Shown in pieces: positions 17,398 to 25,606 of a DNA stretch of 50,468 bases. The position numbers were made by a program, and so were the translations under genes. Position 1 is the first letter of the stretch. Every line of letters starts with the position of its first letter. The DNA is from Chloroflexi bacterium CFX6. Lineage in GTDB: Bacteria > Chloroflexota > Anaerolineae > Anaerolineales > Villigracilaceae. The stretch covers positions 1 to 50,468 of the forward strand of contig SZPG01000051.1 of the NCBI GenBank assembly GCA_030263595.1, written 5' to 3'. Under the pieces are notes generated by a model. That model was not told where the DNA came from and searched no databases. It worked only from the letters and a program-made list of their open reading frames with translations.

Positions 17398-18417
17398 ATG
17401 AATAACAACAAACCCCTGCTGGAAGTCAAAGGTCTCAAAACATATTTCTACACCGACGATGGAATCGTCCGCGCGGTGGACGGCGTGGACTTCGAAGTGT
17501 ATCCCGGCGAGGTGCTGGGCTTGGTCGGCGAATCAGGCTGCGGGAAGAGCGTCACGTCGCTCTCGATCATGCGCCTGATCTCCAAACCCGGCCGCGTGGA
17601 CGCGGGCGAAATCCTGTTGGACGGCGAAAACCTTTTGAAATTCTCGGAAGAGGAAATGATCAAGGTGCGCGGCAACCGCATCTCCATGATCTTCCAGCAG
17701 CCGCAGACCGCCCTGAACCCGGTCTTCAGGGTCGGCGACCAGCTGGCTGAGGTGCTAAACATCCACCAGAACCTCGGAAAGGAAGCGGGCTGGAAGCGCG
17801 CCGTTTCATTGCTCAAAATGGTTGGCGTGCCGGACCCCGAACGCCGCGTCGAAGCGTATCCGCACGAATTATCGGGAGGCATGGCGCAGCGCGTGATGAT
17901 CGCCATGGCGCTGGCTTGCGTGCCGGAATTACTGATCGCAGACGAACCCACCACCGCCCTCGATGTCACCATCCAGGCGCAGATCCTCGACCTGATGCGC
18001 ACCATGCGCAAGGAGATGAACACGGCCGTCATCCTCATCACCCACGACCTGGGCGTGGTCGCGGAAATGGCGGAGCGCGTGGCGGTGATGTACGCGGGCG
18101 AGATCGTCGAACAGACCGACGTCAACACGCTTTTCGACGAACCCCTGCATCCCTACACACAGGGATTGATCGGTTCCATCCCCATCCTCGGCGAGATCAA
18201 GGAACGGCTGGACGTGATCCCCGGCTCCGTCCCCAACCTCGTTGACCTGCCGCCCGGCTGCCGCTTCGCCCCGCGCTGCCAGGCGCGCATAAAACACAAC
18301 CTCACCATTTGCACGGAGCAAAAGCCGGAACTGGCTGAGGCGAAGCCGGGACACATGGTGCGCTGCTGGTTGTACCAAAGCGCCGAAGGTCACACTCCTC
18401 CGCTGAAAGTCGGTTGA
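17398..18417 (+). CDS. Opp/Dpp-type ABC transporter ATPase (D subunit), orphan pair
   Basis: ATPase (339 aa) with [48 protein letters not shown] and a C-terminal CRFAPRC motif. ATG 17398 is chosen because the upstream in-frame ATG lies in the -10 box; no strong SD is seen, so initiation may be from a short leader. It is nearly a copy of the D subunit at 5830, including the same insert lengths. With the F subunit it forms an ATPase pair without dedicated permeases in this cluster. Confidence 0.94.
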   Translation: MNNNKPLLEVKGLKTYFYTDDGIVRAVDGVDFEVYPGEVLGLVGESGCGKSVTSLSIMRLISKPGRVDAGEILLDGENLLKFSEEEMIKVRGNRISMIFQQPQTALNPVFRVGDQLAEVLNIHQNLGKEAGWKRAVSLLKMVGVPDPERRVEAYPHELSGGMAQRVMIAMALACVPELLIADEPTTALDVTIQAQILDLMRTMRKEMNTAVILITHDLGVVAEMAERVAVMYAGEIVEQTDVNTLFDEPLHPYTQGLIGSIPILGEIKERLDVIPGSVPNLVDLPPGCRFAPRCQARIKHNLTICTEQKPELAEAKPGHMVRCWLYQSAEGHTPPLKVG

Positions 18418-18443
18418 TCCATCCCCGCATTGGAGCATGAGAA

Positions 18444-19433
18444 ATGCAGAACAAAGGCAATCATAAAGGGGATACGCTTGTAGAGGTCAGGAACCTGGTC
18501 AAATATTTCCCGGTGCGAGCCGGGCTTCTTCAACGCGTGGTGAATCACGTCAAGGCTGTGGACGACGTCTCCTTTTTCGTGCGCAGGGGGGAGACGCTGG
18601 GTTTGGTGGGCGAATCCGGTTGCGGCAAGACCACGGTCGGGCGCACCATGCTCCGCCTGATCGAACCGACCTCCGGCTCGGTGACGGTGGACGATCAGGA
18701 CGTTTTTTCCCTGAAAGCGCACGAACTGAAACTGGCGCGCCGGCAGATGCAGATCATCTTTCAGGACCCTTATGCCTCCCTCGATCCCCGCGTGCCGATC
18801 GGCGAATCGGTGATGGAAGGTCTGAACATCCACAGGATCGGCACTCCAAGGGAACGGACCGAGATCATGTACGAGACGCTGAAGAAGGTGGGTCTCGAAA
18901 GTTATCACGCGCGCCGTTACCCTCACGAGTTTTCCGGCGGTCAGCGCCAGCGGATCGGGATCGCGCGCGCGCTGGCGTTGCGTCCCAATTTCATCGTCTG
19001 CGACGAACCGGTCTCCGCGCTGGACGTTTCCATCCAGTCGCAGGTCTTGAACATCCTGAAGGACCTGCAACAGGAATTCGGTCTCACGTATTTGTTCATC
19101 GCTCATAACCTGTCCGTGGTGGAGCACGTCTCGGACCGCGTGGCGGTGATGTACCTCGGCAAGATGGTCGAGATGACCACGCGCGAGGAACTCTTCCGCA
19201 ACCCCCTGCATCCGTACACAAAGGCGTTGATGTCCGCCATCCCCGTTCCCAACCCGCGTTTGAAGCGGCAGCGCGTCATTCTCAAGGGCGACGTGCCGAG
19301 CCCGCTCGATCCTCCGCGCGGGTGCCGTTTCCATCCGCGTTGCCCGGTGGCGGTGGAGAGATGCTCGCAGGAGGAACCGGCCTTCCGCGAAGTCTCCTCC
19401 GATCATTGGGTGGCTTGTTGGCTGGTGGAATGA
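18444..19433 (+). CDS. Opp/Dpp-type ABC transporter ATPase (F subunit), orphan pair
   Basis: ATPase (329 aa) with [48 protein letters not shown] and [14 protein letters not shown]. It is closely similar to the F subunit at 6878, so the D-F pair looks like a duplicate of the importer-1 pair. It is followed after 13 nt by a response-regulator gene, evidently in the same transcript. Confidence 0.94.
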   Translation: MQNKGNHKGDTLVEVRNLVKYFPVRAGLLQRVVNHVKAVDDVSFFVRRGETLGLVGESGCGKTTVGRTMLRLIEPTSGSVTVDDQDVFSLKAHELKLARRQMQIIFQDPYASLDPRVPIGESVMEGLNIHRIGTPRERTEIMYETLKKVGLESYHARRYPHEFSGGQRQRIGIARALALRPNFIVCDEPVSALDVSIQSQVLNILKDLQQEFGLTYLFIAHNLSVVEHVSDRVAVMYLGKMVEMTTREELFRNPLHPYTKALMSAIPVPNPRLKRQRVILKGDVPSPLDPPRGCRFHPRCPVAVERCSQEEPAFREVSSDHWVACWLVE

Positions 19434-19446
19434 CGAGGTTGGACGA

Positions 19447-20568
19447 ATGACCGTTCCCTGTGTTCTCATCGTTGACGACCAGCGCGATATTGTCCGCCTG
19501 CTGCATTCGACCCTGCAAACGCTGGGTCATCAGTTGGATATTGTGGACGCGCCGTCCGGCGAGGAGGCTCTGCTCGAGGCGTCGCGCCGCAAGGTGGACA
19601 TGCTCGTTGCGGATTACCTCCTGCCCGGCATCTCCGGCGTGGAGTTGATGCGCAAGATCAGGGCGCGCAACGCGGAGTTGAAGGTGATCTTCATCTCCGG
19701 CATGACCGAACGAAAGGCGCGCGACGAAATGCTGAACGCCGGCGCGATTGCGATCTTCGACAAACCCATTCCGCTCGCCGATTTTCTCGACGCGGTGGAG
19801 CGCGGTCTCGGTTTGGTGCGCACGATCTTCCCGATGGAAACCGCCAGGGAGACCGAGGCGCATCGCCAATCCCTCTCCGAGTTGCTGGGCGGCTTCCGCA
19901 AGAAGATCAAGGCGGACGCGGTCTTCCTCATCAACGATCGCGGACGCGTCCTGGCGCGCGCCGGCGACCTGTACGACAGCAGCATGGAGGTGTCCCTGCT
20001 GGCGGCTCTGATGGGAATCTATTCCGCCGCGTTCAAGGTCTCGCGCATCATCCGCCAGGAGCGCCTGGATAACTTTCACGTCTTTCGCGGCGGCGACCAT
20101 GACCTGATCCTCATCCCCGTGGATGGTTCGCATGCCCTTCTGCTGGCGGGCAGGGGACTTGCCAATTCGAACCGCATCCTTCAAACGGTGGAAGGCATGT
20201 TGTTCGTGCGCGGCGATGTGGATAATATTTTGAAGTCGCTTGGGGTGACGCCCACGGCTGAGGTCCAGGAACCAGCCGTCCCTGAGGAGGAGCCGTTGAA
20301 ACACGTCCCGCCGTTCATCCTGGAAAAGGAACCGGAGCCCGAACCCGAAGTGGACGTGGACGCGCTCCTGGCGGCGGCGAGCCGGAAGAAGAAAGTCCAG
20401 GATTTGGATGCCTTCTGGGAGGAGGCGGTGGAAAAGGCGGGGAACATTCCGATCAACCCGGATGTCATCACGTTTGCCGACGCGCAAAAACTGGGGTTGA
20501 AGCCCGGCGAAGCGCCGATCAAGACGACGGGTCCTCTGGGTTCGACGGGATCGTTGAAAAAGAAGTGA
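19447..20568 (+). CDS. Response-regulator receiver domain with roadblock/LC7-like domain
   Basis: Cytoplasmic regulator (373 aa). The receiver domain (1-120) has acidic residues D10-D11, phospho-acceptor D56 in VADYLLPG, Ser84 and Lys106 (FDKP). Residues of about 140-260 (FRKKIKADAVFLINDRGRVLARAG ... ILIPVDGSHALLLAGRG) look like a roadblock/LC7 fold, a module often linked to GTPase control and two-component systems. A Glu/Pro-rich linker and a charged tail follow. No DNA-binding domain is seen, so output is probably by protein contact. It is cotranscribed with the ATPase pair, but no partner kinase is in the window. Confidence 0.82.
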   Translation: MTVPCVLIVDDQRDIVRLLHSTLQTLGHQLDIVDAPSGEEALLEASRRKVDMLVADYLLPGISGVELMRKIRARNAELKVIFISGMTERKARDEMLNAGAIAIFDKPIPLADFLDAVERGLGLVRTIFPMETARETEAHRQSLSELLGGFRKKIKADAVFLINDRGRVLARAGDLYDSSMEVSLLAALMGIYSAAFKVSRIIRQERLDNFHVFRGGDHDLILIPVDGSHALLLAGRGLANSNRILQTVEGMLFVRGDVDNILKSLGVTPTAEVQEPAVPEEEPLKHVPPFILEKEPEPEPEVDVDALLAAASRKKKVQDLDAFWEEAVEKAGNIPINPDVITFADAQKLGLKPGEAPIKTTGPLGSTGSLKKK

Positions 20569-20580
20569 CATTGTTCTTAT

Positions 20581-20588
20581 GATACAAT
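20581..20588 (+). promoter_or_regulatory. Likely -10 box of the tRNA gene
   Basis: TGATACAAT (20580-20588) fits an extended -10 (TGN-TACAAT) a dozen bases before the tRNA. The -35 is not convincing. Confidence 0.45.
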
Positions 20589-20599
20589 AGCGTCCGCAC

Positions 20600-20673
20600 T
20601 GGGGCGTGGTGCAAGGGCAGCACACCAGACTTTGGATCTGTTGATCTTGGTTCGAATCCAGGCGCCCCAGCCA
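20600..20673 (+). tRNA. tRNA-Gln (anticodon TTG), CCA encoded
   Basis: Acceptor arms TGGGGCG (20600-20606) and CGCCCCA pair fully. The anticodon loop CTTTGGA carries TTG. The T arm is CTTGG-TTCGAAT-CCAGG, discriminator G at 20670, and CCA is encoded at 20671-20673. The outermost anticodon-stem pair is a C-T mismatch; otherwise the cloverleaf is regular. Confidence 0.95.
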
Positions 20674-20677
20674 TTTC

Positions 20678-20698
20678 CCGCTTTTGCGGGGCTTCGTT
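20678..20698 (+). terminator. Short hairpin directly after the tRNA
   Basis: CCCGC-TTTT-GCGGG followed by GCTTCGTTTCT; a short, GC-only stem with a weak T tail. Confidence 0.5.
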
Positions 20699-20701
20699 TC
20701 T

Positions 20702-20740
20702 AAAATAGGATTTGTGCCCCGCCGCAAATCCTATTTTTTT
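20702..20740. terminator. Strong intrinsic terminator between tRNA-Gln and glmU
   Basis: A perfect 13-bp stem (20702-20714 with 20725-20737, arm AAAATAGGATTTG) ends in a run of seven T's on the plus strand and A's on the 5' side, so it can work in both directions. Confidence 0.85.
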
Positions 20741-20756
20741 CGTTCGAGGTGAGACC

Positions 20757-22118
20757 ATGAAGATAACCGCCATCCTTCTCGCCGCCGGGCAGGGCACGCG
20801 CATGAAGTCCGATCTGCCAAAGGTATTGCATCCCTTGTGCGGCAAGCCCATGTTGTGGCACGCGCTCGAGGCGTTGAAATCCGTAGTCACCGAAAAACCG
20901 GTTGTCATTGTCGGTCACGGCGCGGAGCAGGTCGAAAAGTACGTGGGCGATGCCGCGCATTGCGTTTTGCAGGAGCCGCAACTCGGCACGGGACACGCGG
21001 CGATGCAAGCCGAATCCCTGCTCAGGGGCAAAACGGATTACGTCGTCGTGACTTATGCGGACATGCCTTTACTGCGCGGCGAAACCTTCGCGCGCCTCGT
21101 GGAGACCCAACGCCTCAACCCCGGACCGATGAGCCTGCTGACCGTCCATGCGGACGACCCGCGCGGCTTCGGCAGGATCCTCCGAAAACCCGACGGGACG
21201 GTGGAAGCCATCGTCGAGGAATACGTCGCCGCGCCCGAACAACTTGAGATCCAGGAACTTAACGTGGGCGCGTACTGCTTCGAGGCGGACTGGCTGTGGG
21301 ACGCGTTGCGTCGCATCGAGAAGAACCCGAGGAAGGGCGAATATTACCTGACGGACGTGGTCGAAATCGCCGCAAGAGACGACCTCCCCGTGCAGGCGGT
21401 GACGCACGACGATTTCATCGAAACGATCGGCATCAATACGCGCGTCCATTTGAGCGAAGCGGAGGCGGCGATGCGAACCCGAATCAACCGCGAACATCAG
21501 TTGAACGGCGTGAGCATGATGGACCCGGCCTCCGCGTACATCGAGGCGGGCGTGAGGATCGGCAGGGATACGACCATCATGCCGAACACGTACATTCACG
21601 GCGATACGGTCATCGGCGAGGGGAACGTGATCGGACCGAACACGATCGTTCGCGATTCAAGGATCGGGAATCGGTGCAGGATTCTGGCTTCCGTATTGGA
21701 GGGCGCGATCCTCGAGGACGACGTGGAGATGGGTCCCTTTGCGCGGCTGCGGAAGGGCGCGCACTTGAAGAATCACGTCCACATGGGGAATTTCGGCGAG
21801 GTGAAGGATTCCACGCTCGGCGAAGGCGTCAAGATGGGACATTTCTCCTACATCGGCAACGCCGTCATCGGCGCTCATACGAACATCGGCGCGGGGACGA
21901 TCACCGCGAACTACGACGGCGAGAAAAAACTTCCCACGGAGATCGGGGAGGACGTCTTTATTGGAGTGGACACCATGCTCGTTGCCCCGTTGAAACTCGG
22001 AGACGGCGCGCGCACGGGGGCGGGCGCGGTGGTCACGAAGGACGTGCCGGAGGATACGCTCGTGGTCGGCATGCCTGCCCGCGCGATCAAAAAATTGGAA
22101 CGGCGGAAGAAGAAATGA
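20757..22118 (+). CDS. glmU: Bifunctional UDP-N-acetylglucosamine pyrophosphorylase / glucosamine-1-phosphate N-acetyltransferase
   Basis: Cytoplasmic enzyme of peptidoglycan/LPS precursor synthesis (453 aa, full length). The N-terminal uridyltransferase (1 to about 230) shows LAAGQGTRMKSDLPKVLH, QLGTGHA, YADMPLL and NVGAYCF. The C-terminal acetyltransferase is a left-handed beta helix of hexapeptide repeats (GVRIGRDTTIMPNTYI ... GPFARLR ... NFGEVKDSTLG ... GAGTITANYDG). ATG 20757 follows GAGGTGAGACC; a TTG upstream lies in the terminator stem and is rejected. It is probably transcribed alone. Confidence 0.97.
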   Translation: MKITAILLAAGQGTRMKSDLPKVLHPLCGKPMLWHALEALKSVVTEKPVVIVGHGAEQVEKYVGDAAHCVLQEPQLGTGHAAMQAESLLRGKTDYVVVTYADMPLLRGETFARLVETQRLNPGPMSLLTVHADDPRGFGRILRKPDGTVEAIVEEYVAAPEQLEIQELNVGAYCFEADWLWDALRRIEKNPRKGEYYLTDVVEIAARDDLPVQAVTHDDFIETIGINTRVHLSEAEAAMRTRINREHQLNGVSMMDPASAYIEAGVRIGRDTTIMPNTYIHGDTVIGEGNVIGPNTIVRDSRIGNRCRILASVLEGAILEDDVEMGPFARLRKGAHLKNHVHMGNFGEVKDSTLGEGVKMGHFSYIGNAVIGAHTNIGAGTITANYDGEKKLPTEIGEDVFIGVDTMLVAPLKLGDGARTGAGAVVTKDVPEDTLVVGMPARAIKKLERRKKK

Positions 22119-22183
22119 GAAGTGTATGCAGACGGACAACCGGTACCTGCTTGTAAAGGATGGTTTGGAAGAGGATGAGTAAT

Positions 22184-24253
22184 ATGCGAGAGAAAAAGGC
22201 GAAGAATAAGGAGTTAAAGGAGCAGCTTTTACTGCTCACAGACAGCGATTTATTGCCCGACACCCTGCCCACTATCGCTGACCTTGCGCCCGCGGAAAAC
22301 CTGTCGGCGGTTTTTGACGGTTGTCATAACTATATCTATGCCAATGAGGGGATGCTCAAGGACAAGATCTTTCACGAGATGGTGAAAATACTCGTGATGA
22401 AATTGTATGATGAGAAGAACAACGGCGGGAAATTGGAGTTTGGGATCACCTCGTCGGAGCATAGGTCGTTGGTATCCAATGTTGCAAGCCCATTTCAAGA
22501 CAGGCTTGCCCGATTGTATCTCAAGGTTCAAAAACAACATTCGAATCTCTTTCTCGACGATTCGTTGAGGCTTAAACCTCTGACCCTCGCGTTTATCGTC
22601 AGTCAATTGCAATTTGTCAGCCTGACCAACACTCCGGGAGACATCAAGGGAGAGGCTTTTCAAGCATTTGTCTACCGTCATCAAAGGGGCGACAGGGGGG
22701 AATTTTTCACCCCGTTTCCGATCGTCCGTCTTGCGGTGGAGATGGTTGATCCGCAGCCGGACGAGAAACTAATTGACCCCGCATGTGGAAGCGGCGGTTT
22801 TCTGATTCGAACGATTTCGCACGTGGTTCGGGAAAACGATCACGTCAATATATCGCGGTACATCAGGGAAAACGTCAGGGGTTTGGAGTTCAACCCGGAT
22901 GTCGGGCTTGCGACAATGATTCGCATGTCCTTCGAAGGAGGGGTGGGCGATGAAATAGTCTGTGTAAATTCATTATCGGATAGCGACGACCTGGACGGAA
23001 AGTTCGACATTGTTCTCACCAATCCTCCATTTGGGGCGAAGGGCAGGGTGGAAAATCAAAAAATTCTAAGATCCTTTGTATTGGCGCGGAAATGGCAGCA
23101 CGTAACCGGGGAAAAGTGGGAACCCACCAAAGTCGTATTGAGCGGGCAAACACCGGATATTTTGTTCATAGAAAAAAGCCTCAAACTCCTGAAGCCCGGC
23201 GGGCGTATGGCGATCGTTTTGCCCGATGGTTTGTTGCAAAATGTTTCCAGCGCCTATGTCCGTTATTGGCTCAAGACCCAGGCGAAAACCCTGGCTGTCG
23301 TTTCCATTCCGCAGGAGGCGTTCATTCCTTACGGGACGGGAATCAAAACGTCCTTGTTGATCCTGCAAAAGTCGCCTGTGGAGCAATCCCCGAATTCCTG
23401 TTTTATGGCAAGGATGGACAAGATTGGCTATGACGTGAAGGGTCAGCCCATATACAAAAAGGACGACGCCAACAGGCTTGTCGTTGACGGTTCCGGCGCC
23501 TTTATGGTTGACGATGATGTGGATGAAATTGCGGCTCAATACCGCGCGTTCGGGAGCAATCAAAAGATCGTCGCCTCGAAAAAGATTTATCATGTCGCGG
23601 ACAATCTGTTGAATTCGCGTCTGGACGCCGAACATTACCAGCCTGACGATCTGGAGGTCATCGAAAAACTTCGGGCGTCCGGGGCAAAACCTCTCGGAGA
23701 AATCGCAGACTTTGTAACGAAGGCTGGTGATTTCAAGAATTCGGGCGGGATGATCAGATACATAGCCATTTCCGACGTGGATTCGAGGACAATGCAGGTC
23801 GTGTCACAGCAGGTCATCAGCCCTTACGATGCCCCTTCGCGGGCAAGTTATCGCGTCCGAAAAGGCGACATCATTACCGCCACGTCGGGGGCAAGCACCG
23901 GCACGCACAGGCAGGCAACAGCGCTGATCACCGAGGATGAAGATGGAGCGATCTGCTCCAACGGCTTTGCCGTTATTCGCAATGTGCGGGAGGTTGACCC
24001 TCTCTTCCTGCTTGCCTTTTTCAGGACGGAATATTTCCTCAAACAAGTCAGGCGATTAATGACCGGGCATGCGATTCCCGCCATTTCCCTAGAGGATCTT
24101 TCCAGTGTCCTGGTGCCTATTCCTGCAGCCTCCAAGCAGAAAAAAATATCGGAGGAAATTGCAATCCTCCAGGACAAAAGAAAAGAGGCAATTAAACTTG
24201 GGAAGAAACTGTTGGATGACGCCGAAAAAATCATCGCCGACTTTCTGGTCTAG
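22184..24253 (+). CDS. Type I-like N6-adenine DNA methyltransferase fused to a half specificity subunit (HsdM-HsdS)
   Basis: Fusion protein of 689 aa. The N-terminal helical region is about 40-150. The HsdM catalytic core has SAM motif I DPACGSGGF (198-206) and catalytic NPPF (280-283), then ATPDILF-like QTPDILFIEKSLKLLKPGGR. From about residue 504 the C-terminus resembles one target-recognition domain plus coiled-coil of HsdS (KPLGEIADFV ... RKGDIITATSGASTG ... AIPAISLEDLSSVLVPIP, then an E/K-rich helix). A single TRD implies dimerisation for a bipartite site. No restriction subunit is nearby. ATG 22184 has AGAGG nine nt upstream; 22175 and 22160 are alternatives. The base composition is visibly more A/T-rich than flanking genes, suggesting transfer. 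Confidence 0.88.
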   Translation: MREKKAKNKELKEQLLLLTDSDLLPDTLPTIADLAPAENLSAVFDGCHNYIYANEGMLKDKIFHEMVKILVMKLYDEKNNGGKLEFGITSSEHRSLVSNVASPFQDRLARLYLKVQKQHSNLFLDDSLRLKPLTLAFIVSQLQFVSLTNTPGDIKGEAFQAFVYRHQRGDRGEFFTPFPIVRLAVEMVDPQPDEKLIDPACGSGGFLIRTISHVVRENDHVNISRYIRENVRGLEFNPDVGLATMIRMSFEGGVGDEIVCVNSLSDSDDLDGKFDIVLTNPPFGAKGRVENQKILRSFVLARKWQHVTGEKWEPTKVVLSGQTPDILFIEKSLKLLKPGGRMAIVLPDGLLQNVSSAYVRYWLKTQAKTLAVVSIPQEAFIPYGTGIKTSLLILQKSPVEQSPNSCFMARMDKIGYDVKGQPIYKKDDANRLVVDGSGAFMVDDDVDEIAAQYRAFGSNQKIVASKKIYHVADNLLNSRLDAEHYQPDDLEVIEKLRASGAKPLGEIADFVTKAGDFKNSGGMIRYIAISDVDSRTMQVVSQQVISPYDAPSRASYRVRKGDIITATSGASTGTHRQATALITEDEDGAICSNGFAVIRNVREVDPLFLLAFFRTEYFLKQVRRLMTGHAIPAISLEDLSSVLVPIPAASKQKKISEEIAILQDKRKEAIKLGKKLLDDAEKIIADFLV

Positions 24254-24339
24254 AAAAGGTTCTCAAGGAGTCGAAAGATTTTCGGGGATTTGACGGTTAC
24301 GGATCCATGTTTTCCAAACCCCTCTTGAAAAGGCAAACC

Positions 24340-24747
24340 ATGACACTTACCAAACACGATAAACAATCCCTTATTGACCTCGCCAACGCGGCGCGGGAAC
24401 GCGCCTATGTGCCGTATTCCAATTACCCCGTCGGCGCGGCGCTCCGCACGAAGACCGGACGCGTCTTCACGGGCGTCAACGTGGAGAATGCCGCGTATCC
24501 ACAGACCATGTGCGCCGAACGGATCGCCATCTTCAAAGCCGTCTCGGAAGGGGAGAAGGAGTTCGAGGTGATCTCGGTGGTCACGGATAACGGTGGGTCC
24601 CCTTGCGGCGGATGCAGGCAGGTGATGGCGGAATTCAGCCTGGATACGGTCGTTTTGCTGGCGGACCGGAACGGCAATCTTGTGAAAGAGACAACCGTGC
24701 GCGAGCTCCTGCCGGAAGCCTTTACGCCGGAGAAGTTGAAATCGTAG
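24340..24747 (+). CDS. cdd: Cytidine deaminase
   Basis: Hydrolytic deamination of cytidine/deoxycytidine to uridine in pyrimidine salvage (135 aa). It shows NVENAAYP (48-55), the catalytic zinc site C58-A-E60 and P88-C89-GG-C92. That is the standard three-cysteine type, normally a homotetramer. ATG 24340 gives the usual family length and has AAAAGGC upstream; an in-frame ATG at 24307 would add 11 residues. Nucleoside-type importers at the end of the window could feed this enzyme, though they are not in the same operon. Confidence 0.96.
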   Translation: MTLTKHDKQSLIDLANAARERAYVPYSNYPVGAALRTKTGRVFTGVNVENAAYPQTMCAERIAIFKAVSEGEKEFEVISVVTDNGGSPCGGCRQVMAEFSLDTVVLLADRNGNLVKETTVRELLPEAFTPEKLKS

Positions 24748-24795
24748 GGGCGAGGTCCTCTCGCCCCGATTTGGGCGGGGAGACCCCGCCCCTAC
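24744..24795. repeat. Three-stem palindromic repeat between cdd and recO
   Basis: Outer 9-bp arms GTAGGGGCG/CGCCCCTAC (24744-24752, 24787-24795) enclose two perfect hairpins: GGGGCGAG-5 nt-CTCGCCCC (24747-24767) and GGGCGGGG-AGA-CCCCGCCC (24773-24791). The stop codon of cdd is inside the left arm. It looks like a dispersed REP-like element and may terminate or process the cdd transcript. Confidence 0.8.
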
Positions 24796-24801
24796 ATCCC
24801 C

Positions 24802-25566
24802 ATGCCCGAGCCCAAATTTCGTTCCATCCGTGTGGATGCCGTTGTGCTTCGTCACAGCGATTACGGCGAGGCGGATCGCCTGCTGACCATTTACACGCGC
24901 CAACTTGGGAAAATGCGCGTCATTGCGAAGGGTGCGCGCAAGATCGCCTCGCGCAAGGCGGGGCACATCGAACCGTTCACCCACGTCAGACTTCAACTCG
25001 CAAAAGGACGCGACATGTTCCTCGTCACGCAGGCGGATACGGTGGACGCGTACCTGCCCCTGCGCGAAGATTTGATCCTTACCAGCCACGCCTCCTACGT
25101 GATGGAATTGCTGGATCGTTTCACCTACGAAGACGAGACCGAGAACTCATCCACGTTTCGTTTGTTGACCGAGACTCTTTCCCGCCTCGCCTCGCTCTTC
25201 GACCCGTGGCTGGTCATCCGTTACTATGAGATGCGCCTGCTCGATCAACTGGGATTCCGTCCGCAACTGCGCGAGTGCGCCAACTGCGGACGCGAGATCA
25301 AAGCCGAGGACCAGTTCTTCTCGTTCAGCGCGGGAGGCGTGATCTGTCCGCGCTGCGGGAAGGGATTGCCGCATCTGCATCCCATTTCCGTGGAGGCGCT
25401 CAAGTACCTGCGTCACTTTCAGCGTTCGGGCTACGCGGAGGCGTCTCGTGCGCGACCTCAGCCCGAGGTCCAGAAAGAAGCGGAGAGTCTGATGCAGGGA
25501 TATTTCACGTATCTGCTCGAACGCGAGTTGAACACGCCGGGCTTTTTGAAGAAGATCAGGGGATAG
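24802..25566 (+). CDS. recO: DNA repair protein RecO
   Basis: Recombination mediator that helps load RecA on SSB-coated DNA with RecR (254 aa). It has the N-terminal OB fold (RVDAVVLRHSDYGEADRLLT, GKMRVIAKGAR) and a helical core. A C-terminal zinc finger CANC ... CPRC sits about two thirds along, and the C-terminal helices end in ERELNTPGFLKKIRG. The start is immediately after the palindromic repeat, without a strong SD. Confidence 0.95.
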   Translation: MPEPKFRSIRVDAVVLRHSDYGEADRLLTIYTRQLGKMRVIAKGARKIASRKAGHIEPFTHVRLQLAKGRDMFLVTQADTVDAYLPLREDLILTSHASYVMELLDRFTYEDETENSSTFRLLTETLSRLASLFDPWLVIRYYEMRLLDQLGFRPQLRECANCGREIKAEDQFFSFSAGGVICPRCGKGLPHLHPISVEALKYLRHFQRSGYAEASRARPQPEVQKEAESLMQGYFTYLLERELNTPGFLKKIRG

Positions 25567-25606
25567 AAATGAAAACGTCCCGAAGGCATGCCTTCGGGAT
25601 GTTGCG

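Noticed and set aside
19282..20727. A 481-codon minus-strand frame over the receiver protein and the tRNA
   Set aside because: It runs through a tRNA and two terminators and opposes a gene with a complete receiver domain.
22160..22183. Upstream ATG codons at 22160 and 22175 as start of the HsdM-HsdS fusion
   Set aside because: Both lie too close to or inside the only SD-like sequences; ATG 22184 has proper spacing. The choice is not certain.
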